A DNA stretch of 64,000 nucleotides from Stenotrophomonas maltophilia D457. Its GTDB lineage: Bacteria > Pseudomonadota > Gammaproteobacteria > Xanthomonadales > Xanthomonadaceae. Where the stretch lies: the NCBI RefSeq assembly GCF_000284595.1, contig NC_017671.1:3071001-3135000 (forward strand). Direction: 5' to 3'. This document shows positions 50,908-59,339 of the stretch, in pieces (position 1 is the first letter of the stretch; every line of letters starts with the position of its first letter). A model generated the notes under the pieces. The model made no database searches. It was not told the origin of the DNA and saw nothing but the letters and a program-made list of their open reading frames with translations. The position numbers were made by a program, and so were the translations under genes.

Positions 50908-53076
50908 TTGACCACTCGACTTGCCCTTGCCGTGGCCATGTCCCTCGGCCTTGCCCTGCCCGCCTTCTCGGCCGGCGCCGCCACCCCGGCTGCCAGCACC
51001 AATGCCCAGCAGGCCAACCCGTTCTTCGCCGAAAGCCCGCTGCCGCTGCACTTCCCGCAGTTCGACAAGATCAAGGACAGCGACTTCGCCCCGGCCTTCG
51101 ACGCCGGCATGGCGCAGCAGCTGAAGGAAGTGGAGGCGATCGCCAACAACAAGGCCAAGCCGACCTTCGACAACACCATCATCGCGCTGGAAAAGAGCGG
51201 TGACATCCTCGACCGTGCGACCACCGTGTTCTTCAGCCTGGTCGGCGCCGATACCAACGACACCCGCAAGAAGCTGCAGGCCGACTACTCGGCGAAGTTT
51301 GCCGCGCACAGCGATGCGATCGCGCTGAACGGCAAGCTGTTCGCCCGCATCCAGGCGCTGTACGACACCCGCAGCCAGCTGGGCCTGGACGCCGAAGGCG
51401 TGCGCCTGGTCGAGAAGTACTACGACAATTACGTGCGCGCCGGCGCCAAGCTGTCCGAGGCCGACAAGGCCACGCTGAAGGACATGAATGCCGAACTGGC
51501 CAATCTGGGCACCAAGTTCAGCCAGAACGTGCAGTCGGAAGTGAACGCTTCGGCAATCACTGTCGACGACGTCAAGGAGCTGGCTGGCCTGTCCAAGGAG
51601 CAGATCGCCGCCGCCGCCGAAGCCGCCAAGGCGCGTGGCCTGGAAGGCAAGTACGTGATCACCCTGCTCAACACCACCGGCCAGCCGCCGCTGACCAACC
51701 TGGCCAACCGCGCCCTGCGCCAGAAGATCTACGAAGCCTCGACCACCCGCGGCAGCCGCGGCGGTGAGTTCGACAACACCGCGCTGGTCTCGCGCATCAT
51801 GCAGCTGCGTGCCGACAAGGCCAAGCTGATGGGCTTCCCGAACTTCGCCGCCTACAACCTGACCAACCAGACCGCCAAGACCCCCGAAGCGGTCAACGCG
51901 ATGCTCGGCAAGCTGGCTCCGGCCGCGGTGGCCAATGCCAAGCGCGAAGCCGCCGACCTGCAGGCGATGATCGACAAGGAGCAGAAGGCCGCGCGCAAGC
52001 CGACCTTCCAGCTGGAACCGTGGGACTGGGCCTTCTACAGCGAGAAGGTGCGCCAGGCCAAGTACAACTTCGACGAGTCGCAGCTGAAGCCATACTTCGA
52101 ACTGAAGAACGTGCTGGAGAACGGCGTCTTCTACGCCGCCGGCCAGGAATTCGGCCTGACCTTCAAGCAGCGCACCGACCTGCCGGTCTACCACGATGAC
52201 GTCACCGTCTACGACGTGTTCGACGCCGATGGCAGCCAGCTGGCGATCTTCATCTTCGATCCGTATGCACGCGCCTCCAAGCGTGGCGGTGCGTGGATGA
52301 ACTCCTACGTCTCGCAGTCCAAGCTGACCGGCTTCAAGCCGGTGGTCGCCAATCACCTGAACATCCCGAAGCCGCCGGCCGGCCAGCCGACCCTGCTGAC
52401 CTGGGATGAGGTGAACACCACCTTCCACGAGTTCGGCCACGCCCTGCACGGCATGTTCTCCAACGTGAAGTACCCCTACTTCTCGGGCACCTCGGTGCCG
52501 CGCGACTTCGTCGAGTTCCCCTCGCAGGTCAACGAGATGTGGGCCGACAACCCGGTCATCCTGAAGAACTACGCCAAGCACTACCAGAATGGTTCGGCGA
52601 TGCCGCAGGCCCTGCTGGACAAGGTGATTGCCGCATCGAAGTTCAACCAGGGCTTTGCCACCACCGAATACCTGGGGGCGGCGATGCTGGACCAGAACTG
52701 GCACCAGATCGGCCCGGACCAGGTGCCGGCGGCCAAGGACGTGATGGCCTTCGAGCGCGCCGCGCTGGAGAAGGACGGCATCTACTACGCGCCGGTTCCG
52801 CCGCGCTACAAGACCCCGTACTTCAGCCACATCATGGGCGGCTACTCGGCCGGCTACTACGCCTACATCTGGTCGGAAGTGCTCGATGCCAACACCCAGA
52901 AGTGGTTCAAGGACAACGGCGGCCTGAGCCGCAAGAACGGCGACCACTTCCGCGCCACCCTGCTGTCCAAGGGCGGCAGCGTCGACGCGATGCAGCTGTT
53001 CCGCGATTTCGCCGGCCACGAGCCGCAGATCGAACCGCTGCTGGAAAAGCGTGGCCTGACCGGCGCCGGCAACTGA
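50908..53076 (+). CDS. dcp: M3 family peptidase, peptidyl-dipeptidase Dcp type, exported
   Basis: 722 residues. A signal peptide (LALAVAMSLGLALPAFSAGA) sends it to the periplasm. The zinc site is TTFHEFGHALHGMFS (HEXXH, about residue 512) with the downstream Glu in FVEFPSQVNEMWA; FSHIMGGYSAGYYAYIWSE is the substrate-binding tyrosine region. Dcp removes C-terminal dipeptides. Length is close to E. coli Dcp (681) plus a leader. The start codon is TTG at 50908, with GGAG nine bases upstream. A terminator follows at 53101. Confidence 0.94.
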   Translation: MTTRLALAVAMSLGLALPAFSAGAATPAASTNAQQANPFFAESPLPLHFPQFDKIKDSDFAPAFDAGMAQQLKEVEAIANNKAKPTFDNTIIALEKSGDILDRATTVFFSLVGADTNDTRKKLQADYSAKFAAHSDAIALNGKLFARIQALYDTRSQLGLDAEGVRLVEKYYDNYVRAGAKLSEADKATLKDMNAELANLGTKFSQNVQSEVNASAITVDDVKELAGLSKEQIAAAAEAAKARGLEGKYVITLLNTTGQPPLTNLANRALRQKIYEASTTRGSRGGEFDNTALVSRIMQLRADKAKLMGFPNFAAYNLTNQTAKTPEAVNAMLGKLAPAAVANAKREAADLQAMIDKEQKAARKPTFQLEPWDWAFYSEKVRQAKYNFDESQLKPYFELKNVLENGVFYAAGQEFGLTFKQRTDLPVYHDDVTVYDVFDADGSQLAIFIFDPYARASKRGGAWMNSYVSQSKLTGFKPVVANHLNIPKPPAGQPTLLTWDEVNTTFHEFGHALHGMFSNVKYPYFSGTSVPRDFVEFPSQVNEMWADNPVILKNYAKHYQNGSAMPQALLDKVIAASKFNQGFATTEYLGAAMLDQNWHQIGPDQVPAAKDVMAFERAALEKDGIYYAPVPPRYKTPYFSHIMGGYSAGYYAYIWSEVLDANTQKWFKDNGGLSRKNGDHFRATLLSKGGSVDAMQLFRDFAGHEPQIEPLLEKRGLTGAGN

Positions 53077-53100
53077 TCGCCAGCGCAGTCGCCTGAAACG

Positions 53101-53130
53101 AAAACCGCCCGGGAGACCGGGCGGTTTTTT
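53101..53130 (+). terminator. Terminator of dcp
   Basis: AAAACCGCCCGG-GAGA-CCGGGCGGTTTT then TT: a 12-bp perfect stem, tetraloop and T tract, 25 bp after the stop codon. The A tract on the other side means it could also serve cfa. Confidence 0.92.
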
Positions 53131-53139
53131 GTTGTGGTC

Positions 53140-53217
53140 GGGGTCAGAGCCCTCTTCTGCGAAAAGGGATCTGACCCCGGGGTCGGATCCCTTTCCGACG
53201 GAAAGGGCTCCGACCCC
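53140..53217. repeat. Pair of 39-bp GGGGTC hairpin elements, back to back
   Basis: Elements 53140-53178 (GGGGTCAGAGCCC...GGATCTGACCCC) and 53179-53217 (GGGGTCGGATCCC...GGCTCCGACCCC) abut exactly. Both keep the GAG/GAT stem mismatch, in opposite orientation. They lie between convergent dcp and cfa. Confidence 0.88.
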
Positions 53218-53227
53218 AGCCACGCCA

Positions 53228-54343
53228 TCATCGCGGCGCCACGTACCCACCCGGCACGCCTTCCGGCGACAGCACCAGCTGCCACAGCTGCGCGTGCCGG
53301 CAGCGGAAGGTGGCCATCGACCCGGCCAGGTAGAAGCGCCACATGCGGCGGAAGTGCTCGTCATAGCGCGCATCCAGCCGTGGCCACGCCGCCTCTACGT
53401 TGCGCCGCCAGGCCTGCAGGGTCAGGTCGTAGTCGGTGCCGAAGTTGTGCCAGTCTTCCAGTACGAAGCGGCCTTCGAACGCCTTGGTGATCTGCACCGC
53501 CGACGGCAGCATCGAGTTGGGGAAGATGTAGCGTGCAATCCATGGATCGGTGCGATGCCGTGAGACGTTGGTGCCGATGGTATGCAACAGCAGCAGGCCA
53601 CGTGGCGACAGGCAGCGCTTGGCCACTTCGAAGAAACCGGCGTAGTTCTTGTCACCGACGTGCTCGAACATGCCGATCGAGAAGATCGCATCGAACGGTT
53701 CGTCCAGTTCACGGTAATCCTGCAGGCGGATCTCGATCGGCAGGCCAGCGCACAACTGCCGCGCGAACTCGGCCTGCTCCTGCGATATGGTCACGCCGAC
53801 GCCGCTGACACCGTAGCGCTCGGCGGCGAACTTCAGGGCTTCGCCCCAACCGCAGCCAATGTCCAGCACGCGCTGGCCCGGGCGCAGGCCCAGCTTGCGG
53901 CAGACAAGGTCGAGCTTGGCCTCCTGTGCGGCGTCGAGGTCGTCGGCGTCGCGCCAATAGCCACAGCTGTAGACCAGGCGCTGGCCGAGCATGGCCTGGT
54001 AGAGATCATTGCCGAGGTCGTAATGGCGGCGACCGACTTCGTAACTGCCCTGCCCCGCCTGCAGGTTGAACAGGCGCGCCTTCAGCGCGTCTGCCACTTC
54101 GCGCCAGCCGTGCACCCGTTCATCCAGGTGCGCCTGCATCAGGTGGACGAGGAATTCATCCAGGACATTGGCATCCCACCACCCCTCCATGTAGCTCTCG
54201 CCCAGGCCGAGCGAGCCGTGGCCCATGACCCGCGCGAAAAAGCGCGGGTCATGCACCTGGATGTCCTGTGGCTGGGTGCCGCCGATGCGGACCCCGGCTT
54301 CGTGGAGCAGGCCGGCGACCCGCTCCTGCAACCCTGTATCCAC
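53228..54343 (-). CDS. cfa: Cyclopropane-fatty-acyl-phospholipid synthase
   Basis: 371 residues. It transfers a methylene group from S-adenosylmethionine to unsaturated fatty acids of membrane phospholipids. The SAM site is VLDIGCGWGEALKFAAERYG, IFSIGMFEHVGDKNY is the bicarbonate/active-site region, and YDLGNDLYQAMLGQRLVYSCGYW is typical of Cfa. The start is GTG at 54343 behind AGGAGG; the open frame continues upstream but has no family sequence. It follows the DUF3298 lipoprotein gene by 19 bp on the same strand. Cfa increases resistance to acid and membrane stress. Confidence 0.95.
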   Translation of the reverse strand: MDTGLQERVAGLLHEAGVRIGGTQPQDIQVHDPRFFARVMGHGSLGLGESYMEGWWDANVLDEFLVHLMQAHLDERVHGWREVADALKARLFNLQAGQGSYEVGRRHYDLGNDLYQAMLGQRLVYSCGYWRDADDLDAAQEAKLDLVCRKLGLRPGQRVLDIGCGWGEALKFAAERYGVSGVGVTISQEQAEFARQLCAGLPIEIRLQDYRELDEPFDAIFSIGMFEHVGDKNYAGFFEVAKRCLSPRGLLLLHTIGTNVSRHRTDPWIARYIFPNSMLPSAVQITKAFEGRFVLEDWHNFGTDYDLTLQAWRRNVEAAWPRLDARYDEHFRRMWRFYLAGSMATFRCRHAQLWQLVLSPEGVPGGYVAPR

Positions 54344-54362
54344 GCCACCTCCTCGACTGCGG

Positions 54363-55217
54363 TCAACCGCGTGCGAACAGCTCCACGTAGTCCTTGGCCA
54401 CGTGCGGCAACAGCACCGCTGCCGGTACATCGGCGGTCTGGGTGCCGTCCGAGTATGGACCGACCTGGTACGGCGGGAAAACAAAGCGCAGCGCGGTGAT
54501 CTGCCCCTTGTCGTCGGTCAGTGGCTGGAACTGGCTGAAATTGTCGGCCTGCGGGCCGGTTCCGTCGGCGATCATGCGCGATGCGTTGCGCAGCGATTCC
54601 TGCAGCTGGGCCGGGTCCATGTCCTCGCCACTGAGGCGGGTGGCCACGCGTTCGCGCAACTGGTCGGCGACGAAATCGCTGATCGCCTTCCAGCCCTTGG
54701 CATCGGCCACAAGCTTTTCGGCGCTGAGCATCTGCTGCTGCTGCGGCAGCCACACGAACCGCGCCACCAGCGGTTCGCCGTGGGCGCCACCCGTGTAGCG
54801 GCTGCCGTCGGCACTGACCACCACCAGCTGCGGGGTTTCAAGCAGCTTCTCGAAGCTCAGCGACAGCTCGTAGGGCATGGTCGGCTTGTCGTTGCCCAGC
54901 CCGTCCAGCGCCTGCTGCAGGTCGCTGCGCGCACTCGTGGCATAGCTCTGCAGCGCGCGGGCCAGGCCCGGATAACGGTCGATACCGGCCGGGTAGCTGA
55001 TGCCCACCACTTCGCGCTCGTTGTTCTCGATCACGTCGCGCAGATCCAGCGGCGCTTCCGTGGCCGGCGTTTCGCCCGCGGCCGTCGCCTCGGCGGCGGG
55101 CGCCGCGTCGGTCGCCGGTGCCGGCTCGCTTTCACGCTGGCAACCGGCCAGCAACAGCACGCCCACCACGCCGGCCAACACGCTGCCGCGCAGTGGCCGG
55201 TTGTTTCCAATCTTCAT
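54363..55217 (-). CDS. DUF3298/RsiV-type lipoprotein
   Basis: 284 residues. A lipoprotein signal (GSVLAGVVGVLLLAGC) is followed by an Ala/Glu/Thr/Pro-rich linker (about 40-75), a DUF4163-like strand region (VVGISYPAGIDRYPGLARAL, YELSLSFEKLLETPQLVVV) and a C-terminal DUF3298 domain (RFVFPPYQVGPYSDGTQT). The same domains form the extracytoplasmic part of the anti-sigma factor RsiV, which binds lysozyme; here it is a free lipoprotein and there is no sigma gene next to it. The ATG at 55217 was chosen for the lipobox. It is probably co-transcribed with cfa. Confidence 0.83.
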   Translation of the reverse strand: MKIGNNRPLRGSVLAGVVGVLLLAGCQRESEPAPATDAAPAAEATAAGETPATEAPLDLRDVIENNEREVVGISYPAGIDRYPGLARALQSYATSARSDLQQALDGLGNDKPTMPYELSLSFEKLLETPQLVVVSADGSRYTGGAHGEPLVARFVWLPQQQQMLSAEKLVADAKGWKAISDFVADQLRERVATRLSGEDMDPAQLQESLRNASRMIADGTGPQADNFSQFQPLTDDKGQITALRFVFPPYQVGPYSDGTQTADVPAAVLLPHVAKDYVELFARG

Positions 55218-55281
55218 CGGGATCCCCTGTTCATGTTTGTACATCATCGCCTGCCATGGCTGAAGCGTGACCCGCTGGCGT

Positions 55282-55584
55282 TCAGCCAACGAGCAGGTCG
55301 TGGTACTCCTCGTGGCGCTGCAGGAAGGCCTCGGCGTAGGAACATGCCGGCACCACCTTGTATTTCTGCTCGCGGGCGAAACGCAGTGCCACGCGGGTCA
55401 GCTCACCGGCGATGCCACGGCCGGCGATCGGCTCGGGCACCTCGGTATGGGTGATGACCATGCGCCTGCGCTTGATCTGGTAATCGAGCACCGCCAGCTG
55501 TCCGCGCACACGTGCGGTGAAGCGGTGGTTGGCCAGGTCGTGCTCGACCTCATAGGCCAGACCGGGGGGCGTGACCGAAGCCAT
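55282..55584 (-). CDS. Small GNAT-like acetyltransferase (YjdJ type)
   Basis: 100 residues. VEHDLANHRFTARVRGQLAVLDYQI, MVITHTEVPEPIAGRGIAGELTRVAL (the acetyl-CoA loop, GRGIAGEL) and VVPACSYAEAFLQRHEEYHDL match the short GNAT family that includes human NATD1 and bacterial YjdJ. No function is established. It lies 64 bp upstream of the DUF3298 gene on the same strand, so the three minus-strand genes may form an operon ending at cfa. Confidence 0.88.
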   Translation of the reverse strand: MASVTPPGLAYEVEHDLANHRFTARVRGQLAVLDYQIKRRRMVITHTEVPEPIAGRGIAGELTRVALRFAREQKYKVVPACSYAEAFLQRHEEYHDLLVG

Positions 55585-55742
55585 GGAACTGTCTCCTGCG
55601 GCGACTGCGTGGATGGTGCGCAGCCGGGCGCCATGATCGCGTGAAGCCTGAACAGGGGCAAGTCCAGTCCATTCACGTCAGTTTTCGCCCTCAAGCTGGA
55701 GGCGGGCCGGCCGCTATCGCCTATGGAGGGGTACGGCCAGGC

Positions 55743-55757
55743 TGGCACGACCCTTGC
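55743..55757 (+). promoter_or_regulatory. Sigma-54 (RpoN) promoter
   Basis: TGGCACG-ACCC-TTGC matches the RpoN consensus with the invariant GG and GC separated by 10 bp. It ends 35 bp before the ATG at 55793. An RpoN-type promoter needs an enhancer-binding activator; I did not identify its site, though 55585-55742 is free of genes. Confidence 0.72.
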
Positions 55758-55792
55758 GACCGTTGACCATGCGCACCACCGTGGAGGCTCCC

Positions 55793-55954
55793 ATGCACGC
55801 CAGCAATTCCCATTCCGATACCGACCGCGCCCTGCTGGAGGGCCTGCTGCAACTGGCGGTGGAAGGGCAGACCGAGGATCAGGATTTCCAGCGCATCGGC
55901 GAGGAAGTGTTCGCCCGCCTGCTGGATACCTACGGCCAGCAGACCGCAGCCTGA
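55793..55954 (+). CDS. Small acidic cytoplasmic protein behind a sigma-54 promoter
   Basis: 53 residues: MHASNSHSDTDRALLEGLLQ continuing into an acidic amphipathic region (EGQTEDQDFQRIGEEVFARL) and a polar C-terminus. No signal peptide, cysteine or recognised domain. The ATG at 55793 follows GGAGGCTCCC, a good ribosome-binding site, and sits directly downstream of the RpoN promoter. I do not recognise a family. It could be a regulator or a small adaptor made in response to the RpoN system. Confidence 0.55.
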   Translation: MHASNSHSDTDRALLEGLLQLAVEGQTEDQDFQRIGEEVFARLLDTYGQQTAA

Positions 55955-55997
55955 CCCGGCCGGGGCGGATCGGACCCGATCCGCCCCGCTACCCGCA

Positions 55998-56624
55998 TCA
56001 GCCGCCGCCGAGGCGGAAGGTCGGGTTGGAGAGTTCGCGCAGGAAGTGGGTGAAGATGCTCGGCTGCATGGCCAGCATGAAGATCACGCCAAACGCCGCA
56101 CCTGCCAGGTGCGCGCTGTGGTTGATGCGGTCGCCACCGCGCCTGTCCATCCAGATGCTGTAGCCGACGTAGAACGCGGCATAGATGATCGCCGGTGCCG
56201 GGATGAAGAACACCAGGATGATCGACCACGGCTTGATCAGGATGAAGGCGAACAGCACCGCCGATACCGCCCCGGACGCCCCGAGGCTGAGGTAGTTCGG
56301 GTTCTTCTGGTTCTTCAGGTAGCTGGGCAGGATCGAGACCAGCAGCGCGCCGATGTAGAACGCCGGGTAGGTCAGGTAGCTGCCGGTCAGCTGCACCATC
56401 ACGCTCTCGATGAATCCCCCGAAGAAGAACAGGGTGATCATGTTGAAGATCAGGTGCGACCAGTCGGCGTGGATGAAGCCATAGGTCACCAGCCGGTCGT
56501 ACTGGCGGTGACGGTCGATGGCCGGCGGCCACAGGATCAGGCGGTCGGCCAGCTTGCGGTTGTTGAACGCCATCCACGACAGGATGGCGGTGATGGCGAT
56601 CAACAGCAGATTGACGGGGGTCAT
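55998..56624 (-). CDS. Rhomboid family intramembrane serine protease
   Basis: 208 residues with six transmembrane helices. The catalytic serine is in LSLGASGAVSAVLF, the catalytic histidine in INHSAHLAGAAFG, and HADWSHLIFNMITLFFFG is the conserved HXXXXHXXXN oxyanion/gating helix. It cleaves transmembrane substrates within the bilayer. No substrate is suggested by the context. It lies 7 bp downstream of the POT transporter gene on the same strand, so the two are likely co-transcribed. Confidence 0.94.
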   Translation of the reverse strand: MTPVNLLLIAITAILSWMAFNNRKLADRLILWPPAIDRHRQYDRLVTYGFIHADWSHLIFNMITLFFFGGFIESVMVQLTGSYLTYPAFYIGALLVSILPSYLKNQKNPNYLSLGASGAVSAVLFAFILIKPWSIILVFFIPAPAIIYAAFYVGYSIWMDRRGGDRINHSAHLAGAAFGVIFMLAMQPSIFTHFLRELSNPTFRLGGG

Positions 56625-56631
56625 GTCAGGC

Positions 56632-58197
56632 TCAGGCGCTACGGTAGTTGTCGACCATACGATAGCGTTTCGCGTACCAACCGAAGGCCAACGCCGCGAC
56701 GAAGGCGAAGCCGGCGAAGAAGAACATCAGGAACGCCGCCTCGCTCAGGCCCGTGCCCGCGATCTGGTGGGTGACCGTGTCGTTGCGCACCGCTGCGTTG
56801 GACAGCAGCACCCACAGGTTGCCGATGGTGGTGGTCAGGTTCCAGAAGCTCATCACCACGCCCTTCATCGCCTGCGGTGCCTGGCTGTAGGCGAACTCCA
56901 GGCCGGTGGCCGAGACCAGCACCTCACCGAAGGTCAGCAGCGCGTACGGCAGCATCTGCCAGAAGATCGACATGGCGTTGCCGCCGTCCATCACCACCTG
57001 GATGCCACCCACCACGATCCAGGCCAGGCCACTGAAGGCGATGCCGGCGGTCATGCGGCGCAGCGCGGTCGGTTCGAAGCCGAAGCGGCGCAGGGCCGGA
57101 TACAGCACCAGGTTGTTGAACGGAATCAGGATCATCACCAGCAGCGGGTTCAGCGCCTGCATCTGCGAGGCGGTGAACCAGCTTGGCATCTGCATCTGCT
57201 GGCCCTGCAGGACCCAGGTCGAGGCCTTCTGGTCGAACAGCGAGAAGAACGGCGTGGTCAGCGCGAAGATCACCAGCACGCGCAGTACCGAGCGCACGCC
57301 TTCCACGGCTTCGGCCGGATGCTGGCCACGGGCGCGGTCCAGCTGCAGCCAGGTGCCGCCACCGATGCCGGCAAGGATGGCCACCAGCGCCAGGCACAGG
57401 CAGATCACGATGCCCAGCGAACCGACCAGGCCGAACGAGGCCACCGCCAGCGCCAGGCCAAGCACGGCGATCACCAGGCCCGGACGGCCCTGGCCAGCCA
57501 CGCGCGTGGTCAGCGCGGTACGCACCACGTTGGCGAACGAATGCGGGTCCTTCGGCGGCAGCGGCACCAGCACGTAGCGCCTGCGGCCCAGCCAGAACAC
57601 GAAGGTAGCGATGAACATCAGGATGCCCGGGATGCCGAACGCCCACTGCGGGCCCCAGTTCTTCAGCACCAGCGGGATCAGCAGCGAGGCGAACAGCGAG
57701 CCGAAGTTGATGATCCAGTAGAAGGCGTCGAAGACGATCTTGGCCAGGTGCTTGTTGCTCTGGTCGAACTGGTCGCCCATGAACGAGGCCACCAGCGGCT
57801 TGATGCCGCCGGCACCGAGCGCGATCAGGCCCAGGCCGAGGAAGAAGCCCTCGCGGCTGTTCTCGAACAGCGCCAGGCACAGGTGGCCGGCGCAGTAGAC
57901 CAGGCTGAACCAGAGAATGGTGTGGTACTTGCCGAAGAACCTGTCGGCCAGCCAGCCACCGAGCAGCGGGAAGAAATACACGCCGATCATGAAGCTGTGC
58001 ATGATGTCCTTGGCTTCACCGGCACGGCCTTCGGCAGTGATTTCCTGCAGCAGCAGCGAGGTGATCAGGAACTGCACCAGGATGTTGCGCATCCCGTAGA
58101 AACTGAACCGCTCGCAGGCCTCATTGCCGATGATGTACGGAATCTGGCGCGGCATCTTTCCCTGGCCGGCGATGGGGGCGACTGCGTCGTGGCTCAT
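56632..58197 (-). CDS. POT/PTR family proton-dependent oligopeptide transporter
   Basis: 521 residues with 12-14 transmembrane helices. The N-terminal signature GNEACERFSFYGMRNIL contains the ExxER-like proton motif of the POT family, and FFPLLGGWLADRFFGKYHTI and GIKPLVASFMGDQFDQ (PTR2 signature) are present. It imports di- and tripeptides with protons. ATG 58197 is chosen over 58209, since AGGA lies at a workable distance. An unusual feature is the central loop with a charged stretch (LQLDRARGQHPAEAVEGV). The rhomboid gene follows. Confidence 0.92.
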   Translation of the reverse strand: MSHDAVAPIAGQGKMPRQIPYIIGNEACERFSFYGMRNILVQFLITSLLLQEITAEGRAGEAKDIMHSFMIGVYFFPLLGGWLADRFFGKYHTILWFSLVYCAGHLCLALFENSREGFFLGLGLIALGAGGIKPLVASFMGDQFDQSNKHLAKIVFDAFYWIINFGSLFASLLIPLVLKNWGPQWAFGIPGILMFIATFVFWLGRRRYVLVPLPPKDPHSFANVVRTALTTRVAGQGRPGLVIAVLGLALAVASFGLVGSLGIVICLCLALVAILAGIGGGTWLQLDRARGQHPAEAVEGVRSVLRVLVIFALTTPFFSLFDQKASTWVLQGQQMQMPSWFTASQMQALNPLLVMILIPFNNLVLYPALRRFGFEPTALRRMTAGIAFSGLAWIVVGGIQVVMDGGNAMSIFWQMLPYALLTFGEVLVSATGLEFAYSQAPQAMKGVVMSFWNLTTTIGNLWVLLSNAAVRNDTVTHQIAGTGLSEAAFLMFFFAGFAFVAALAFGWYAKRYRMVDNYRSA

Positions 58198-58359
58198 CCT
58201 GTAAGGCATTCCTGCAAAGCGAAAGGCGCAAGGTTACCGGAACCGGGGCTTGCGAAGCACGCTGCAGGGCTGCATGACAACGGTGCCAATCCATGGCAGG
58301 CAGTGCAGGCCCTGCCGGAAGTCACGGCACCTGCACGACAAAAGCGTAAACTTATCGTT

Positions 58360-59208
58360 ATGCGCCCCCTCGCCCACGCCCGCCTCCTGCTCAGCTGCCT
58401 TGCGCTGTTGCTGGCGTTGCAGGCGCAGGCACGACCACAGGCGCCGGCCGCCGTTGCCAGCGAGAGCGACCCCAGGCAGCTGACGGTCGCCGCGCTGGAG
58501 CTGCCCAGCCGCGATGACGCGCAATGGAAGCAGCGCCGCGAGCAGGTCGCACAGCTGCTGACCGAGCTGCAGCCGGACGTGATCTCGGTGCAACAGGTGC
58601 TGCAGCAGCAGGGCCGCAACCCGGCCTGCTGGCTGGCCAGCCGGCTGCGCTACAGCTGCGACTTCGTTACCGCCGATCCGCCCAGCCAGCCGCTGCGGCA
58701 TGGCAACGCCATGCTGACCCGGCTGCCGGTCAGCGAGGACGGCGTGACCCTGCTGCATCCTCCCGGCACCTTCAGCGCGGCCGGCATGATGCGGCTGAGG
58801 CTGGGCGAGGCGCTGGTCAACATCTATGTGGCGCGGCTGCGCCCGGACCCGGACGAGGCCAGCGCCCGCCAGCACCAGACCAGCGACCTGATGACCTGGA
58901 TCGGCGCCACCGCCGAAGGCATGCCGAGCCTGATTGCCGGCGATTTCTCGGCCAGCACGGTGGAACTGGTGCGCAGCACGCCGGGGTTCCAGCCGGCCCG
59001 GCGCAATCCCGGCGGCCGTGCCGAGGCGCCGGCGGCCAGTGGGGGCGGCAGCAGCGGCCACGGCCTGGATGTGCTGTTCCAGGTCAAGCATTTCGACGGC
59101 ATCCGCCAGCAGCCGATCCTGCTGCCGGCCGACGGCGACCTGCCCGGCCTGCGTCTGGGTGTGATGGCGACCCTGCGCCTGCAGGGCGATACGGCCACTG
59201 CGGAATAG
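58360..59208 (+). CDS. Exported endonuclease/exonuclease/phosphatase-like protein
   Basis: 282 residues with a signal peptide (HARLLLSCLALLLALQAQA). The body has the EEP-fold order: LTVAALELPSRDD, LLTELQPDVISVQQVLQQ, NAMLTRLPV, VNIYVARLRPDPDEASARQHQTSDL, PSLIAGDFSASTVE and a final GLDVLFQV. Several catalytic positions look altered: the usual QE is QQ, LTDH at the end is lacking, and GDFN is GDFS. It may be a degenerate or specialised member, so I hesitate to assign nuclease activity. The ATG at 58360 was chosen because the signal peptide follows; the upstream open frame is antisense to the POT gene. Confidence 0.75.
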   Translation: MRPLAHARLLLSCLALLLALQAQARPQAPAAVASESDPRQLTVAALELPSRDDAQWKQRREQVAQLLTELQPDVISVQQVLQQQGRNPACWLASRLRYSCDFVTADPPSQPLRHGNAMLTRLPVSEDGVTLLHPPGTFSAAGMMRLRLGEALVNIYVARLRPDPDEASARQHQTSDLMTWIGATAEGMPSLIAGDFSASTVELVRSTPGFQPARRNPGGRAEAPAASGGGSSGHGLDVLFQVKHFDGIRQQPILLPADGDLPGLRLGVMATLRLQGDTATAE

Positions 59209-59271
59209 GTAGTGCCGGCCGCTGGCCGGCTCCCCCGGTACTGCACGGTTGCCGGCCTGCGGCCGGCACTA
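59209..59271. repeat. REP inverted pair (GCCGGCC type)
   Basis: GTAGTGCCGGCCGCTGGCCG and its mirror TGCCGGCCTGCGGCCGGCAC across about 19 bp, directly after the stop of the EEP-like gene. Confidence 0.85.
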
Positions 59272-59290
59272 TCGAACGACTGCTGCAACA

Positions 59291-59320
59291 GAAAAGGCCG
59301 GGGTCTCCCCCGGCCTTCTC
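59291..59320 (-). terminator. Terminator of sodA
   Basis: AGGCCGGGG-TCT-CCCCCGGCCT: an 8-9 bp GC-rich stem with TTTTC following on the minus strand, 20 bp after the sodA stop. Confidence 0.8.
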
Positions 59321-59339
59321 ATGTCATCCCGTCACGCGA

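Noticed and set aside
50557..53373. Minus-strand open frame of 938 codons opposite dcp
   Set aside because: Antisense to the M3 peptidase gene, and it would also overlap the glutathione peroxidase gene and the terminator.
55691..55717. FliA-like promoter (TCAAG ... CCGCTAT) upstream of the sigma-54 promoter
   Set aside because: The spacing and two positions of the -10 depart from the FliA consensus, so I kept only the RpoN site.
56518..58359. Long 5' extension of the EEP-like gene opposite the POT transporter
   Set aside because: Antisense to transporter sequence with conserved motifs; the signal peptide starting at 58360 marks the real start.
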